A DNA stretch of 36,906 nucleotides from a virus. Location: positions 1-36,906 of the IMG/VR virus record IMGVR_UViG_3300025598_000088, one strand, 5' to 3'. The number at the start of each line of letters is the position of its first letter. Position 1 is the stretch's first letter. The notes below the pieces were generated by a model, which saw only the letters and a list, made by a program, of their open reading frames with translations, had not been told where the DNA came from and did no database searches. Both the position numbers and the translations under genes were made by a program. Shown here one piece after another: positions 30,656 through 36,906 of this stretch.

Positions 30656-31056
30656 TGGCCTCGCGTCTCATCTCTGACCTTGACCCCCGGTTCCAGCCTA
30701 TCGCGCAGTCGTTCCTTGACGACTGCAAGCAAGCCAACATCGACCTCTTGGTGACGTGCACCCTGCGTCCGCCTTGGGAGCAACAGGCGCTGTACGCGCA
30801 GGGCCGCACAATGCCAGGGCGGATCGTCACAAATGCCAAGGCCGGCCAGTCGGCCCACAACTACGGGTTCGCGATCGACGTGGTGCCCATGGTCGCCGGC
30901 AAGCCTGATTGGGACGGCTCGCATCCGATCTGGGATCTGGTCGGCAAGGCCGGCATTACTCGAGGTCTGGTCTGGTACGGGCTTCCCGATGCCAAGTTCC
31001 ATGAGAAGCCGCACTTTGAGTTCCCCGGTTGGGAGAGTCTCGTCAATGGCCGCTGA
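30655..31056 (+). CDS. Endolysin: M15 family peptidase (133 aa)
   Basis: Peptidoglycan L-alanyl-D-glutamate or D,D-peptidase. The zinc site is visible: His68 and Asp75 in SAHNYGFAIDV, His120 in KPHFEF, with Glu117 as the likely catalytic base. Length and architecture match single-domain VanY/T5-endolysin-like phage enzymes. There is no signal peptide, so it depends on a holin, encoded next with an 11-base overlap. Cytoplasmic until lysis. Confidence 0.9.
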   Translation: MASRLISDLDPRFQPIAQSFLDDCKQANIDLLVTCTLRPPWEQQALYAQGRTMPGRIVTNAKAGQSAHNYGFAIDVVPMVAGKPDWDGSHPIWDLVGKAGITRGLVWYGLPDAKFHEKPHFEFPGWESLVNGR

Positions 31057-31432
31057 TCCGATCACCGCAGGGCTTGACCTTGCCAAGACCGTCGTGCAGA
31101 CGATCTGGCCCGACAAGTCGGAGCAAGAGAAGGCGCAACTGGCGGCTGCCGTCCAGATGGTGCAGTCGCAACTCAACATCAATCAGGCGGAGGCCACCAA
31201 CCCGACGCTGTTTGTGTCGGGCTGGCGTCCGTTTGTGGGATGGGTCTGTGGTGCGGCGTGCGCCTGGAACTGGATCGGCATCAAGATCGCGCTGTTTGTC
31301 GCTGCGCTCTACGGCTACAAACTGGCGCTGGCGCCGGTGGACTTGGCGGAGATGAGCCCGATCCTGATGGGTATGCTCGGGCTCGGTGGTCTCCGCACCT
31401 TCGAGAAGATCAACGGAGTGGCGGCGAAGTAG
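31046..31432 (+). CDS. Holin, 3-TM GTA-type family (128 aa)
   Basis: The sequence RPFVGWVCGAACAWNWIGIK with adjacent ALFVAALYGYKLA and SPILMGMLGLGGLRTFEK is the hallmark core of the GTA_holin_3TM family. An N-terminal amphipathic segment (about 20-50, Gln/Ala-rich) precedes three hydrophobic stretches at about 60-77, 78-96 and 103-117. It would permeabilise the inner membrane for the M15 endolysin encoded just upstream. Last gene of the plus-strand late block; its stop (TAG) abuts the stop of the opposing operon with no base between. Confidence 0.82.
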   Translation: MAADPITAGLDLAKTVVQTIWPDKSEQEKAQLAAAVQMVQSQLNINQAEATNPTLFVSGWRPFVGWVCGAACAWNWIGIKIALFVAALYGYKLALAPVDLAEMSPILMGMLGLGGLRTFEKINGVAAK

Positions 31433-31618
31433 TCACTCCTCGCCGTCCTCCTCCTCTTCCTCCTCGACCTCGTTCTCGTAGTAATCGGCCCCGCACTCGG
31501 GGCACCCGCCGCCGTCGCCAAGGTCGATGTACGTGTCGCCAAACGGCACCATCGTGCCGGGGCCGTCTTCGCCCTCATCGAACGTGTGGCCGTTATCGCA
31601 GATGAATCGGTCAGTCAT
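31433..31618 (-). CDS. Acidic zinc-ribbon-like protein (61 aa)
   Basis: Possible zinc ligands are C7/H11 (CDNGH) and C39/C42 (CPECG). The C-terminus is a run of Glu and Asp (NEVEEEEEEDGEE). The upstream gene's conserved end supplies AAGGGGGCAG as ribosome-binding site. Last gene of the minus-strand recombination operon. DNA mimicry by the acidic tail is possible but speculative. Confidence 0.6.
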   Translation of the reverse strand: MTDRFICDNGHTFDEGEDGPGTMVPFGDTYIDLGDGGGCPECGADYYENEVEEEEEEDGEE

Positions 31619-31847
31619 GCTGCCCCCTTGCGCGGATGGCTGCGACGCAGTTCAGTACGCCGCTGTTCCATTCTGCCGTGCCCATCATCCCGTCACCGAC
31701 CAAATCATCACAAACCTTCGCACACGCCTCGCGCTCATGGGCAGCGACAAGGGCAGCGAAGCGTTCAAAGTTTTCCAAAATTCCAGACGACTCCAATCCA
31801 GTCATTCCAGCAACTTCTGCCATCTGAATGATGTCATCCCTGTTCAT
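31611..31847 (-). CDS. Small phage protein, tandem paralogue C (78 aa)
   Basis: MNRDDIIQMAEVAG opening, ERFAALVAAHEREACAKVCD core and AAIRARGQ end; the three-part layout is shared with the two genes upstream (31834 and 32054). The family is frequent in phages of Pseudomonadota, and its function is unknown. ATG 31847 is preferred to the upstream ATG because GAGGGGGCAG lies just before it. Overlaps its neighbours by 14 and 8 bases. The core has Cys residues that could bind metal. Confidence 0.65.
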   Translation of the reverse strand: MNRDDIIQMAEVAGMTGLESSGILENFERFAALVAAHEREACAKVCDDLVGDGMMGTAEWNSGVLNCVAAIRARGQHD

Positions 31848-32067
31848 TCTGCCCCCTCGCACGGATCATTTCTGCCAAACGCAATGCTTTGTGTTCCTCA
31901 CACAATCGCGCACACGCCTCGAGCTCATGCGCGGCGACAAGGGCGGCGAAGCGTTCGAGGTGTATTTCGTCTCCCCACGCTTCACAAAGTAGCGGTTCTT
32001 TATTGGAATAATGAACCATGTTGAAACCCGCCTCACGCGCCATCTGAATGATGTCATCGCGGGTCAT
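31834..32067 (-). CDS. Small phage protein, tandem paralogue B (77 aa)
   Basis: MTRDDIIQMAREAGFNMVHY opening, LERFAALVAAHELEACARLC core and MIRARGQ end. It is the copy closest to paralogue C: the first 10 residues differ at two positions, and the FAALVAAHE core is identical. The middle differs in length, so the copies have diverged by small insertions. Start ATG 32067 with AAGGGGGAAGT directly before it. Confidence 0.65.
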   Translation of the reverse strand: MTRDDIIQMAREAGFNMVHYSNKEPLLCEAWGDEIHLERFAALVAAHELEACARLCEEHKALRLAEMIRARGQNEQG

Positions 32068-32284
32068 ACTTCCCCCTTGCGCGGATGGCTGCGGCGCATT
32101 CATGGTGGTCAACCCACATATTTGAACCATCGTCACATAACTTTGCACATGCCTCGCGTTCGGCTGACACCACCATCTCAACAAACCGCATGAGGTGAAT
32201 AGCCATCAGTGTGTTATCGGAAATGGGCTTTTCTTGCCACAACTCCGACGCTACCGCCATGTTGTAATAATCATTAGGGGTCAT
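32054..32284 (-). CDS. Small phage protein, tandem paralogue A (76 aa)
   Basis: MTPNDYYNMAVASELWQEK opening, RFVEMVVSAEREACAKLCDD core and CAAAIRARGKY end. More diverged than copies B and C, but the core and end motifs align. AAGGGGGAAGT precedes ATG 32284. Function unknown; its place in the RecT/exonuclease operon suggests early expression. Confidence 0.63.
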   Translation of the reverse strand: MTPNDYYNMAVASELWQEKPISDNTLMAIHLMRFVEMVVSAEREACAKLCDDGSNMWVDHHECAAAIRARGKYDPR

Positions 32285-32601
32285 ACTTCCCCCTTCCGCG
32301 CCAGCCGCTTCAGCGTGCGCGACATCATGTCGACCATCGCCTCACTGTCAGCGAAGTCGCGCTCAAGGCGTGCGATCGTCTCGCGTGCTTGAGCAAGATC
32401 CAACTTGAACGCCTCGGCCCGTTTGTTGGCCTCCATCATCCGCGCCTGTGCGCTGTCTCGAGCCCGCAGCGCCGCGCTGGCAACTTCCCAACCGTGATTG
32501 CTGAGAGGGTCTGTCTGTTTGATGTTTTGCATCTCAGCGCGCAGTTCGTCTTGCGCTTTGAGTGCCTTCTGCATTAACGAGTCGTTGATTGTCATGGTCA
32601 C
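32281..32601 (-). CDS. Coiled-coil protein (106 aa)
   Basis: GTG 32601 overlaps the stop of the HTH gene as GTGA, with AGGAG eight bases before it; the in-frame ATG at 32595 is the alternative. The protein is nearly all charged helix (for example KLDLAQARETIARLERDF and QDELRAEMQNIKQT), a likely coiled coil, without other motifs. It ends KGEV, and those codons form the next gene's ribosome-binding site. Function unknown. Confidence 0.6.
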   Translation of the reverse strand: MTMTINDSLMQKALKAQDELRAEMQNIKQTDPLSNHGWEVASAALRARDSAQARMMEANKRAEAFKLDLAQARETIARLERDFADSEAMVDMMSRTLKRLARKGEV

Positions 32602-32777
32602 AGTTTCTTCTCCTCAAACTTGATGATCTCAGCCAAGTCATAAATCACCGGGTTCCCGCGCTTCAACAATTTGCGGTACGGCGGCCCGATCTTTTTCCAC
32701 CGCCAGTTGGCGAGGGTGCTAGGACTGCACCCCCACCGCTTGGCAAGTTGCTTAGTTGTCAGAGTCTGGCGTTTCAA
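32598..32777 (-). CDS. Small HTH (excisionase/MerR-like) DNA-binding protein (59 aa), TTG start
   Basis: TTG 32777 overlaps the RecT stop as TTGA, and AGGAGG lies upstream. The translation reads (M)KRQTLTTKQLAKRWGCSP, then STLANWRWKKIGPPYRKL and NPVIYDLAEIIKFEE. This is a typical helix-turn-helix_17/excisionase-type fold: 'LTTKQLAKRWGCSPSTL' is the helix-turn-helix and 'GPPYRK...VIYDLAEI' the wing. It is the only obvious DNA-binding regulator in the genome and could control the minus-strand operon or bind the control region at 3598-3913; both are inference. Confidence 0.75.
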   Translation of the reverse strand: MKRQTLTTKQLAKRWGCSPSTLANWRWKKIGPPYRKLLKRGNPVIYDLAEIIKFEEKKL

Positions 32778-33622
32778 AACAGATCCTCCTCAACGGGTTC
32801 AGGTGCGGGTGCCAGCGCGGGCGTCGCCTGCTCGGCGGCAACCATTGCGTCCAGCGCTTTGGAACGGCGACGCGGCGCCGGCGGCGGCGGAGGGGTTTCC
32901 TCCACGGCGGGCTGCGCTTCCTCTGCCTGCGCCGGCATCGGTGCGTCGTCTTCCTCCGGGTCGCGCAGGCGATCCACGACGGCCAGATCCACAATCGGCA
33001 GCCTTTTCTTAAGACGGTGCAGCACGCTCTTCTGCGCCATGCGGTCGTACCAAGTCTTCCACGGCCCGCTATCCGCGGCCTTGCTGGCGGCGCGAACTTT
33101 GTCAATCTCAGCGACCGTCATGGTCTCAACGTACGTCCGATCGCCCACTCGAGCGACGGCCGCGACACCCACGAACTCGCCGCGGTCGCCAAACACGATC
33201 GGCCGGTGCGTGATGTGCTGACCGTTGTCGTCGTTCAGCACCTCGATGTGGTCGTTCGCGTACACGCTGATCGCATACGTCGGGATATTGGCCTTCGCGA
33301 GCTGCGCGATGATGCCCTCGACCATCGGCATCCAACGCACCGCCTTGACCCAACGGTCGCCCGCTTTGATGTTGTACAAAACGAGCGCGCCCTGCTTCCC
33401 GTCCGGCATCAACCCGTCAGCGGCGGCGCGACAGATCGCGTTGTAGAGCGACTGGCGGTCGCCCTCCAACACAGACGGGTTGTTCTGCAGCGCGACGATC
33501 GTCGTGCGCGTGAACCGATCCTGGCTGACCCCGGCCGGCAGCAACTGCTGGAGCTGCTGCGCGAACCCGGTGGATTGCAGGGCGTTGACGACCTCCTGCA
33601 CGGCCGGCATCCGACTATTCAT
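32774..33622 (-). CDS. recT: RecT-family single-strand annealing protein (282 aa)
   Basis: RecT hallmarks are present: LMPDGKQGALVLYNIKAGDR, then WVKAVRWMPMVEGIIAQ, and near residues 165-205 VAEIDKVRAASKA with GPWKTWYDRMAQKSVLHRLK. The last ~65 residues are a Pro/Ala/Glu-rich tail ending EEDLF, like an SSB-type acidic tip that may recruit host factors. It anneals ssDNA made by the adjacent exonuclease, giving recombination-dependent replication or end repair. ATG 33622 has GGGGAAG upstream and overlaps the exonuclease stop by eight bases. Confidence 0.9.
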   Translation of the reverse strand: MNSRMPAVQEVVNALQSTGFAQQLQQLLPAGVSQDRFTRTTIVALQNNPSVLEGDRQSLYNAICRAAADGLMPDGKQGALVLYNIKAGDRWVKAVRWMPMVEGIIAQLAKANIPTYAISVYANDHIEVLNDDNGQHITHRPIVFGDRGEFVGVAAVARVGDRTYVETMTVAEIDKVRAASKAADSGPWKTWYDRMAQKSVLHRLKKRLPIVDLAVVDRLRDPEEDDAPMPAQAEEAQPAVEETPPPPPAPRRRSKALDAMVAAEQATPALAPAPEPVEEDLF

Positions 33623-34634
33623 CGTTCTTCCCCTTTTTCTGACTGACACGGAAATTACGATACGCCTTGCGGGTGTAAGCCGGCACCTCGGCCTCCGCCA
33701 CCACGCCCGCACTAATGGTGAATCCGTCCGCAGCGATGACGCGCTCGGCGTCACCGATCAACTGGAGCAACTCACCCTTGATCGCCTTTTTACGACTGGC
33801 GGCTCCCGACTCGACGTTGCTCATGTCAACGTACTCGGCGCACAGCGCCGTGACTTTCTGAGCCGTCTCAGAATCGCCCTGCGCGTCAAGCACCTTGTCG
33901 GGCGTTGCGAAGTTATACAGGCGAGCGATCAACTCAGCGTCACGCGGCATCTCTGCCGGCGGCGTCTTCCCCGCCTTAAGGTCGCGCCAAAACTGCTTCG
34001 ATGCGTCCTCAAGAATCTGCCCAACCTCAAGGTCGCGATCCCGCACCAGCATCCGCAGCGTGTTGCCCGAAACCAGCACACCGATCGCGGCCCACTCGCG
34101 CTCAATGCAGTGCAACTGGTGTTGCACTTGCAGCTCAATGTGCGGCGGCGCTTCCATCGCGTCGCCCTCCGTGACCCAATGGCGCTTCCACACCATCCAG
34201 TCGACACACTTGATTTCGAGGATGCCAGGGCCGCTCCGGTTGTACATCGCACGCAGCGCATCGCCGGACAACGCCTCGCTGTCCTTGATGCCGACGATCT
34301 CGTAGTCAAAGGACGAGCCCATGCCGGTGCCGTCACGCGAGACGTAGGCGTTCAACTTGCGAACCTTCACGCCGTACTCGTCGGCGATCGCTCGAGCCAC
34401 CGCCTCCTCAAGGCGCAGACCCCACTCCATGCGCTCGCTCATCTCGAACGATGTGGGCTCCGCCTGCTGCTTTGCGTGGAACAACTCGAACGGCGTAAGG
34501 TATGGAGACATACCTTTCAACGCACTGCTTTCAGTCGATGAGATGTAGCGGTGCCGTAGCGCCAGCCATTCCTCTTTGCTTTTCGGATTGTGAATCGTCA
34601 TAAGACCCCCGGTCTTGCTTAATTGCCAAGTCAT
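33615..34634 (-). CDS. YqaJ/lambda-type alkaline exonuclease (339 aa)
   Basis: PD-(D/E)XK exonuclease partner of RecT. Visible catalytic residues: Asp110 in SSFDYEI, Glu140-x-Lys142 in ILEIKC, and the QVQHQL helix near 169-174; the N-terminal EEWLALRHRYISSTESS and ERMEWGLRLEEAVA segments are typical of the family. ATG 34634 is preferred because AAGG lies five bases upstream; ATG 34601 (with a hairpin directly before it) and ATG 34667 are alternatives. It is the first gene of the minus-strand operon, 41 bases from the divergent helicase gene. Confidence 0.87.
   Translation of the reverse strand: MTWQLSKTGGLMTIHNPKSKEEWLALRHRYISSTESSALKGMSPYLTPFELFHAKQQAEPTSFEMSERMEWGLRLEEAVARAIADEYGVKVRKLNAYVSRDGTGMGSSFDYEIVGIKDSEALSGDALRAMYNRSGPGILEIKCVDWMVWKRHWVTEGDAMEAPPHIELQVQHQLHCIEREWAAIGVLVSGNTLRMLVRDRDLEVGQILEDASKQFWRDLKAGKTPPAEMPRDAELIARLYNFATPDKVLDAQGDSETAQKVTALCAEYVDMSNVESGAASRKKAIKGELLQLIGDAERVIAADGFTISAGVVAEAEVPAYTRKAYRNFRVSQKKGKNDE
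34602..34616. repeat. Short perfect hairpin beside an alternative start codon
   Basis: AAGACC (34602-34607), three bases, GGTCTT (34611-34616). On the minus strand it ends exactly before ATG 34601, an alternative start of the exonuclease gene. It could modulate translation or be an operator; it may also be chance. Confidence 0.4.
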
Positions 34635-34675
34635 GGTACCCTTCCCCACAATTTCCGTCAACTTCACTTAATCTC

Positions 34676-36058
34676 ATGGAACTTAGACCGTATCAAAAAA
34701 CGAACCTTGACGCGATCCGCGAGTCGTTTCGCACCGGCCACAATGCGCCTTTGTTTGTTGGCCCCACCGGCTACGGCAAGACCGTGTTGTTCTCGCACAT
34801 CGCGAAGAGTGCGGCCGATCGCGGCAAGCGCGTATACATCTTGTGTCATCGGCAGGAATTGATTGATCAGATCGTTTCTGCACTTCGCATTGTCGGAATC
34901 AATCCCGGCATCGTTGCGCCCGATCAACCGGAGACCGCCGCGATCGTGCAGGTCGCATCGGTGTGGACGCTCGTCAATAGGTTGTGCCGGTATCCCGCGC
35001 CAGACCTATTAGTTGTAGACGAGGCACACCATGCCACCGCGAAGACGACCTGGGGGAAGATCCTCTCGTACTGGCCGAACGCCAAGCGCCTTGGCGTCAC
35101 CGCCACGCCAATACGGTTGTCGGGCGAGGGCATGCGTGAGATGTTTGACGACCTCATTTTGGGGCCGACGACACGCGAGTTGATTGAGGGGGGATACCTG
35201 TCGCCTGTGAAGGTCTATGCGCCGTCCACAGCCGACACGACTGGAGTCAAAAAGCGTGCGGGCGATTTCGTTATCAGTGAGTTGGAGTCGGCGCTCATGG
35301 CCTCGACCGTCACGGGTGACGCGATCACGCACTATCAAAAACTCGCGGCCGGCAAACGAGCGGTCGCATTCTGTGTCAGCGTGACGCACGCCCGTGCCAT
35401 CGCTGACGCCTTCAACGCCAAGGGGATTGCAAGTGAAAGCATTGATGGATCGCTGGATAGAGAAGAGCGTAGCCGTCGCATCGCGGCTTTTCGAGCTGGG
35501 CGCATTCTGGTGCTTGCTAGCTGCGAGCTGGTCAGCGAAGGATTCGACTTACCGGCGATTGAGGTTGGCATCTCTCTCCGGCCTACTGCTTCCGAAGGAC
35601 TCTGGCTTCAGCAAGTTGGACGATGCCTTCGAACGATGGCCGATAAGTCTTCCGCGATCATTCTTGATCACGCCGGAAACACCCATCGTCACGGACTCCC
35701 CACCGACGACCGAGAATGGTCCCTCGACGGACGCGAAAAGAAAGTCGCGAAAGAAAAAGTCCCGAGCGCACGCACCTGCAAAGTCTGCTTCGCGTGCAGC
35801 CCCGCAACCGCGACCGCTTGCGTCGAATGCAACGAGCCGTTCCCCGTTAAAGCACGCAAGCTTGAGCAGCGCGACGGTACGCTTGAAGAAGTTACGCAAG
35901 CCCACCGTCGTACACGACCCCGCAACGACGCCGACACTCTCGAAGGATTGATCCAGTTGGGTCGCATCCGCGGATATAAAAACGCCGTGGGTTGGGCTCA
36001 TCACGTTTACACCGCACGCCAAAAGAAAAAGTACAAGGAGACATTCAATGCCAAATGA
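34676..36058 (+). CDS. SF2 DEAH helicase (460 aa)
   Basis: Superfamily 2 motifs in order: Walker A GPTGYGKT (29-36), DEAH (115-118), TATP (142-145) and the arginine-finger motif QQVGRCLR (312-319). The C-terminal region carries a cysteine cluster (C368, C371, C374, C382, C385), probably a zinc knuckle. Similar helicases occur in phage replication loci and may unwind recombination intermediates. First gene of the plus-strand replication arm; no clear Shine-Dalgarno precedes ATG 34676. It lies 41 bases from the divergent exonuclease start, so the two operons probably share one control region. Confidence 0.9.
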   Translation: MELRPYQKTNLDAIRESFRTGHNAPLFVGPTGYGKTVLFSHIAKSAADRGKRVYILCHRQELIDQIVSALRIVGINPGIVAPDQPETAAIVQVASVWTLVNRLCRYPAPDLLVVDEAHHATAKTTWGKILSYWPNAKRLGVTATPIRLSGEGMREMFDDLILGPTTRELIEGGYLSPVKVYAPSTADTTGVKKRAGDFVISELESALMASTVTGDAITHYQKLAAGKRAVAFCVSVTHARAIADAFNAKGIASESIDGSLDREERSRRIAAFRAGRILVLASCELVSEGFDLPAIEVGISLRPTASEGLWLQQVGRCLRTMADKSSAIILDHAGNTHRHGLPTDDREWSLDGREKKVAKEKVPSARTCKVCFACSPATATACVECNEPFPVKARKLEQRDGTLEEVTQAHRRTRPRNDADTLEGLIQLGRIRGYKNAVGWAHHVYTARQKKKYKETFNAK

Positions 36059-36470
36059 CCGCAAGCCGTATCGCTCAGAGAGTCGCATCCTGCGCGAGAT
36101 CCACCTGACCCTATCGAAAGGCGCCGCTCGACTGTTCCGCAACAACGTCGGCAGCGCGTGGCAAGGCAAATTTTTTTATCGCCCCGACGAGTCCATCCAG
36201 ATCGTGCGCCCGCAGCGCGTGACATACGGTTTGTGTGAAGGGTCGTCCGACCTCATCGGCTGGCGCTCGCGCATCATCACGGAGGAGGATGTTGGCAAGC
36301 GCTTTGCGCAATTTGTCGCGATCGAGGTCAAGAGTCCGACCGGCAGCGTGTCAAAGACGCAGCGCGCGTTCGTGGACGCCGTTAAGAACGCTGGAGGCAT
36401 TGCCGGCATCGCCCGATCGGTACCCGACGCGGCCGAAATCCTGACCGGAGACGCTGCCGATGGCAATTGA
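36048..36470 (+). CDS. VRR-NUC domain nuclease (140 aa)
   Basis: The PD-(D/E)XK VRR-NUC core is seen: GSSDLIGW with Asp68, IEVKS with Glu93 and Lys95, and KTQRAFVDAVKNAGG with Gln105. Stand-alone VRR-NUC proteins of this size are common next to phage helicases and are thought to cut branched DNA. AAGGAG lies eight bases before ATG 36048. It overlaps the helicase by 11 bases and the primase by 11 bases, so the three are made together. Confidence 0.88.
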   Translation: MPNDRKPYRSESRILREIHLTLSKGAARLFRNNVGSAWQGKFFYRPDESIQIVRPQRVTYGLCEGSSDLIGWRSRIITEEDVGKRFAQFVAIEVKSPTGSVSKTQRAFVDAVKNAGGIAGIARSVPDAAEILTGDAADGN

Positions 36471-36906
36471 CTTCACGACCATCAAACAAGCCGCGATCCT
36501 GCGCTCTGAGGAACTGCTCCGCGAGTGGTACCCGGAAGGCCGGGTTCGTGGCGCCGAATTCGTGATCGGCGATCCCGAGGGCAACGCCGGCGATTCCATG
36601 TCAATCAACCTCAACAAGGGGATTGGCATGGACTTCGCGACCGGCAAAAAATTCGGCGACCTCATTGACGTCTACGCCGCCCGGTTCGGCGTCGACATCA
36701 AGACGGCCGCGGTCGCCCTCGCTGACCGCTTCAGCATCAAGGTGGCCCGCAAAGACCGCGACGAGCCCCGCGCGCCCCGCAAGGCCGCAACCCCGCCGCC
36801 CCCCAAGACATGGCGCCAGGTGTGGGCAGAGGCAGGCTGCAAGCCGATTCCGCCGGATGTGGAGATCACGCCCGATGCGTTCGCAATCCCCCGCCGCGGA
36901 ATCGGC
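36460..36906 (+). CDS. Primase-helicase, 5' part (continues at base 1)
   Basis: ATG 36460 overlaps the nuclease gene by 11 bases. These 104 upstream residues plus the repeated region form the N-terminus of the Toprim/VirE protein described at 1-1930. It reads MAIDFTTIKQAAILRSEEL, then NLNKGIGMDFATGKKFGDLI, which resembles the N-terminal non-Toprim part of phage primases (without the CHC2 zinc cysteines). The last seven bases (36900-36906) do not match the left end and would break the true frame sequence. Confidence 0.85.
   Translation, partial: MAIDFTTIKQAAILRSEELLREWYPEGRVRGAEFVIGDPEGNAGDSMSINLNKGIGMDFATGKKFGDLIDVYAARFGVDIKTAAVALADRFSIKVARKDRDEPRAPRKAATPPPPKTWRQVWAEAGCKPIPPDVEITPDAFAIPRRGIG
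36774..36899. repeat. Terminal direct repeat, right copy
   Basis: Identical to bases 1-126. From 36900 on, the seven last bases differ from bases 127-133. The likely cause is an assembly end overlap with a few erroneous or variant bases; a true terminal repeat would more likely be longer and cleanly bounded. Confidence 0.93.

Noticed and set aside
1-36906. tRNA genes, integrase/att site or lysogeny repressor
   Set aside because: None recognised on reading both strands; I could not run a tRNA or profile search, so diverged examples are not excluded.

Overview
This window is an essentially complete genome of a small tailed phage, most likely a podovirus, assembled as a circle. The last ~130 bases repeat the first 126 exactly, and one primase-helicase reading frame runs across the join, so the unique sequence is about 36,773 bp. 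The DNA is GC-rich, densely packed and uses Shine-Dalgarno starts. Many neighbouring genes overlap by 1-14 bases (ATGA, GTGA, TTGA, TAATG). A Pseudomonadota host is suggested by GC content and by small phage families such as the 'ERFAALVAAHEREACAK' proteins, but the sequence does not prove it.

Layout. (1) Replication arm, plus strand, 34676 through the join to 1930: SF2 helicase, VRR-NUC nuclease and a Toprim/VirE-type primase-helicase. (2) Accessory minus-strand operon 3557-2063: RadC-like JAB protein, a DUF7227/GP88-like protein and a previously hidden 47-residue membrane protein, closed by an intrinsic terminator at 1929-1966. (3) A ~820 bp non-coding control region, 3558-4380, with an AT-rich core flanked by long inverted repeats; it is the best candidate for an origin and/or divergent operator. 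(4) Plus-strand packaging and head genes 4381-13824: HNH endonuclease, small genes including a Tad2/DUF2829-like anti-Thoeris candidate, large terminase, portal, scaffold-like protein and major capsid. (5) Tail, ejection and appendage genes 13839-30503: adaptor, nozzle-like protein, internal virion (ejection) proteins, glycine-rich tail proteins, a TIGR03790-like protein and a PASTA protein. (6) Lysis genes 30655-31432: M15 peptidase endolysin and 3-TM holin. (7) Minus-strand recombination operon 34634-31433: YqaJ/lambda-type exonuclease, RecT, a short HTH protein, and a tandem array of three related small proteins.

I found no DNA polymerase, RNA polymerase, integrase, repressor, tRNA, CRISPR array or tape-measure gene. 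The phage therefore probably relies on host polymerases and is probably virulent. It appears to replicate with its own primase-helicase and exonuclease/RecT recombination. The absence of tape-measure and tail-tube genes, together with an adaptor, a nozzle-like protein and ejection proteins, supports podovirus morphology.

Points most worth a second look: the inverted-repeat-bounded AT-rich control region; the Tad2-like gene; two 13-residue Arg/Lys-rich micro-ORFs after the portal gene; a tandem gene array whose conserved C-terminal codons double as the next gene's ribosome-binding site; two possible leaderless promoters with identical geometry; and the TIGR03790-like protein in a tail locus.
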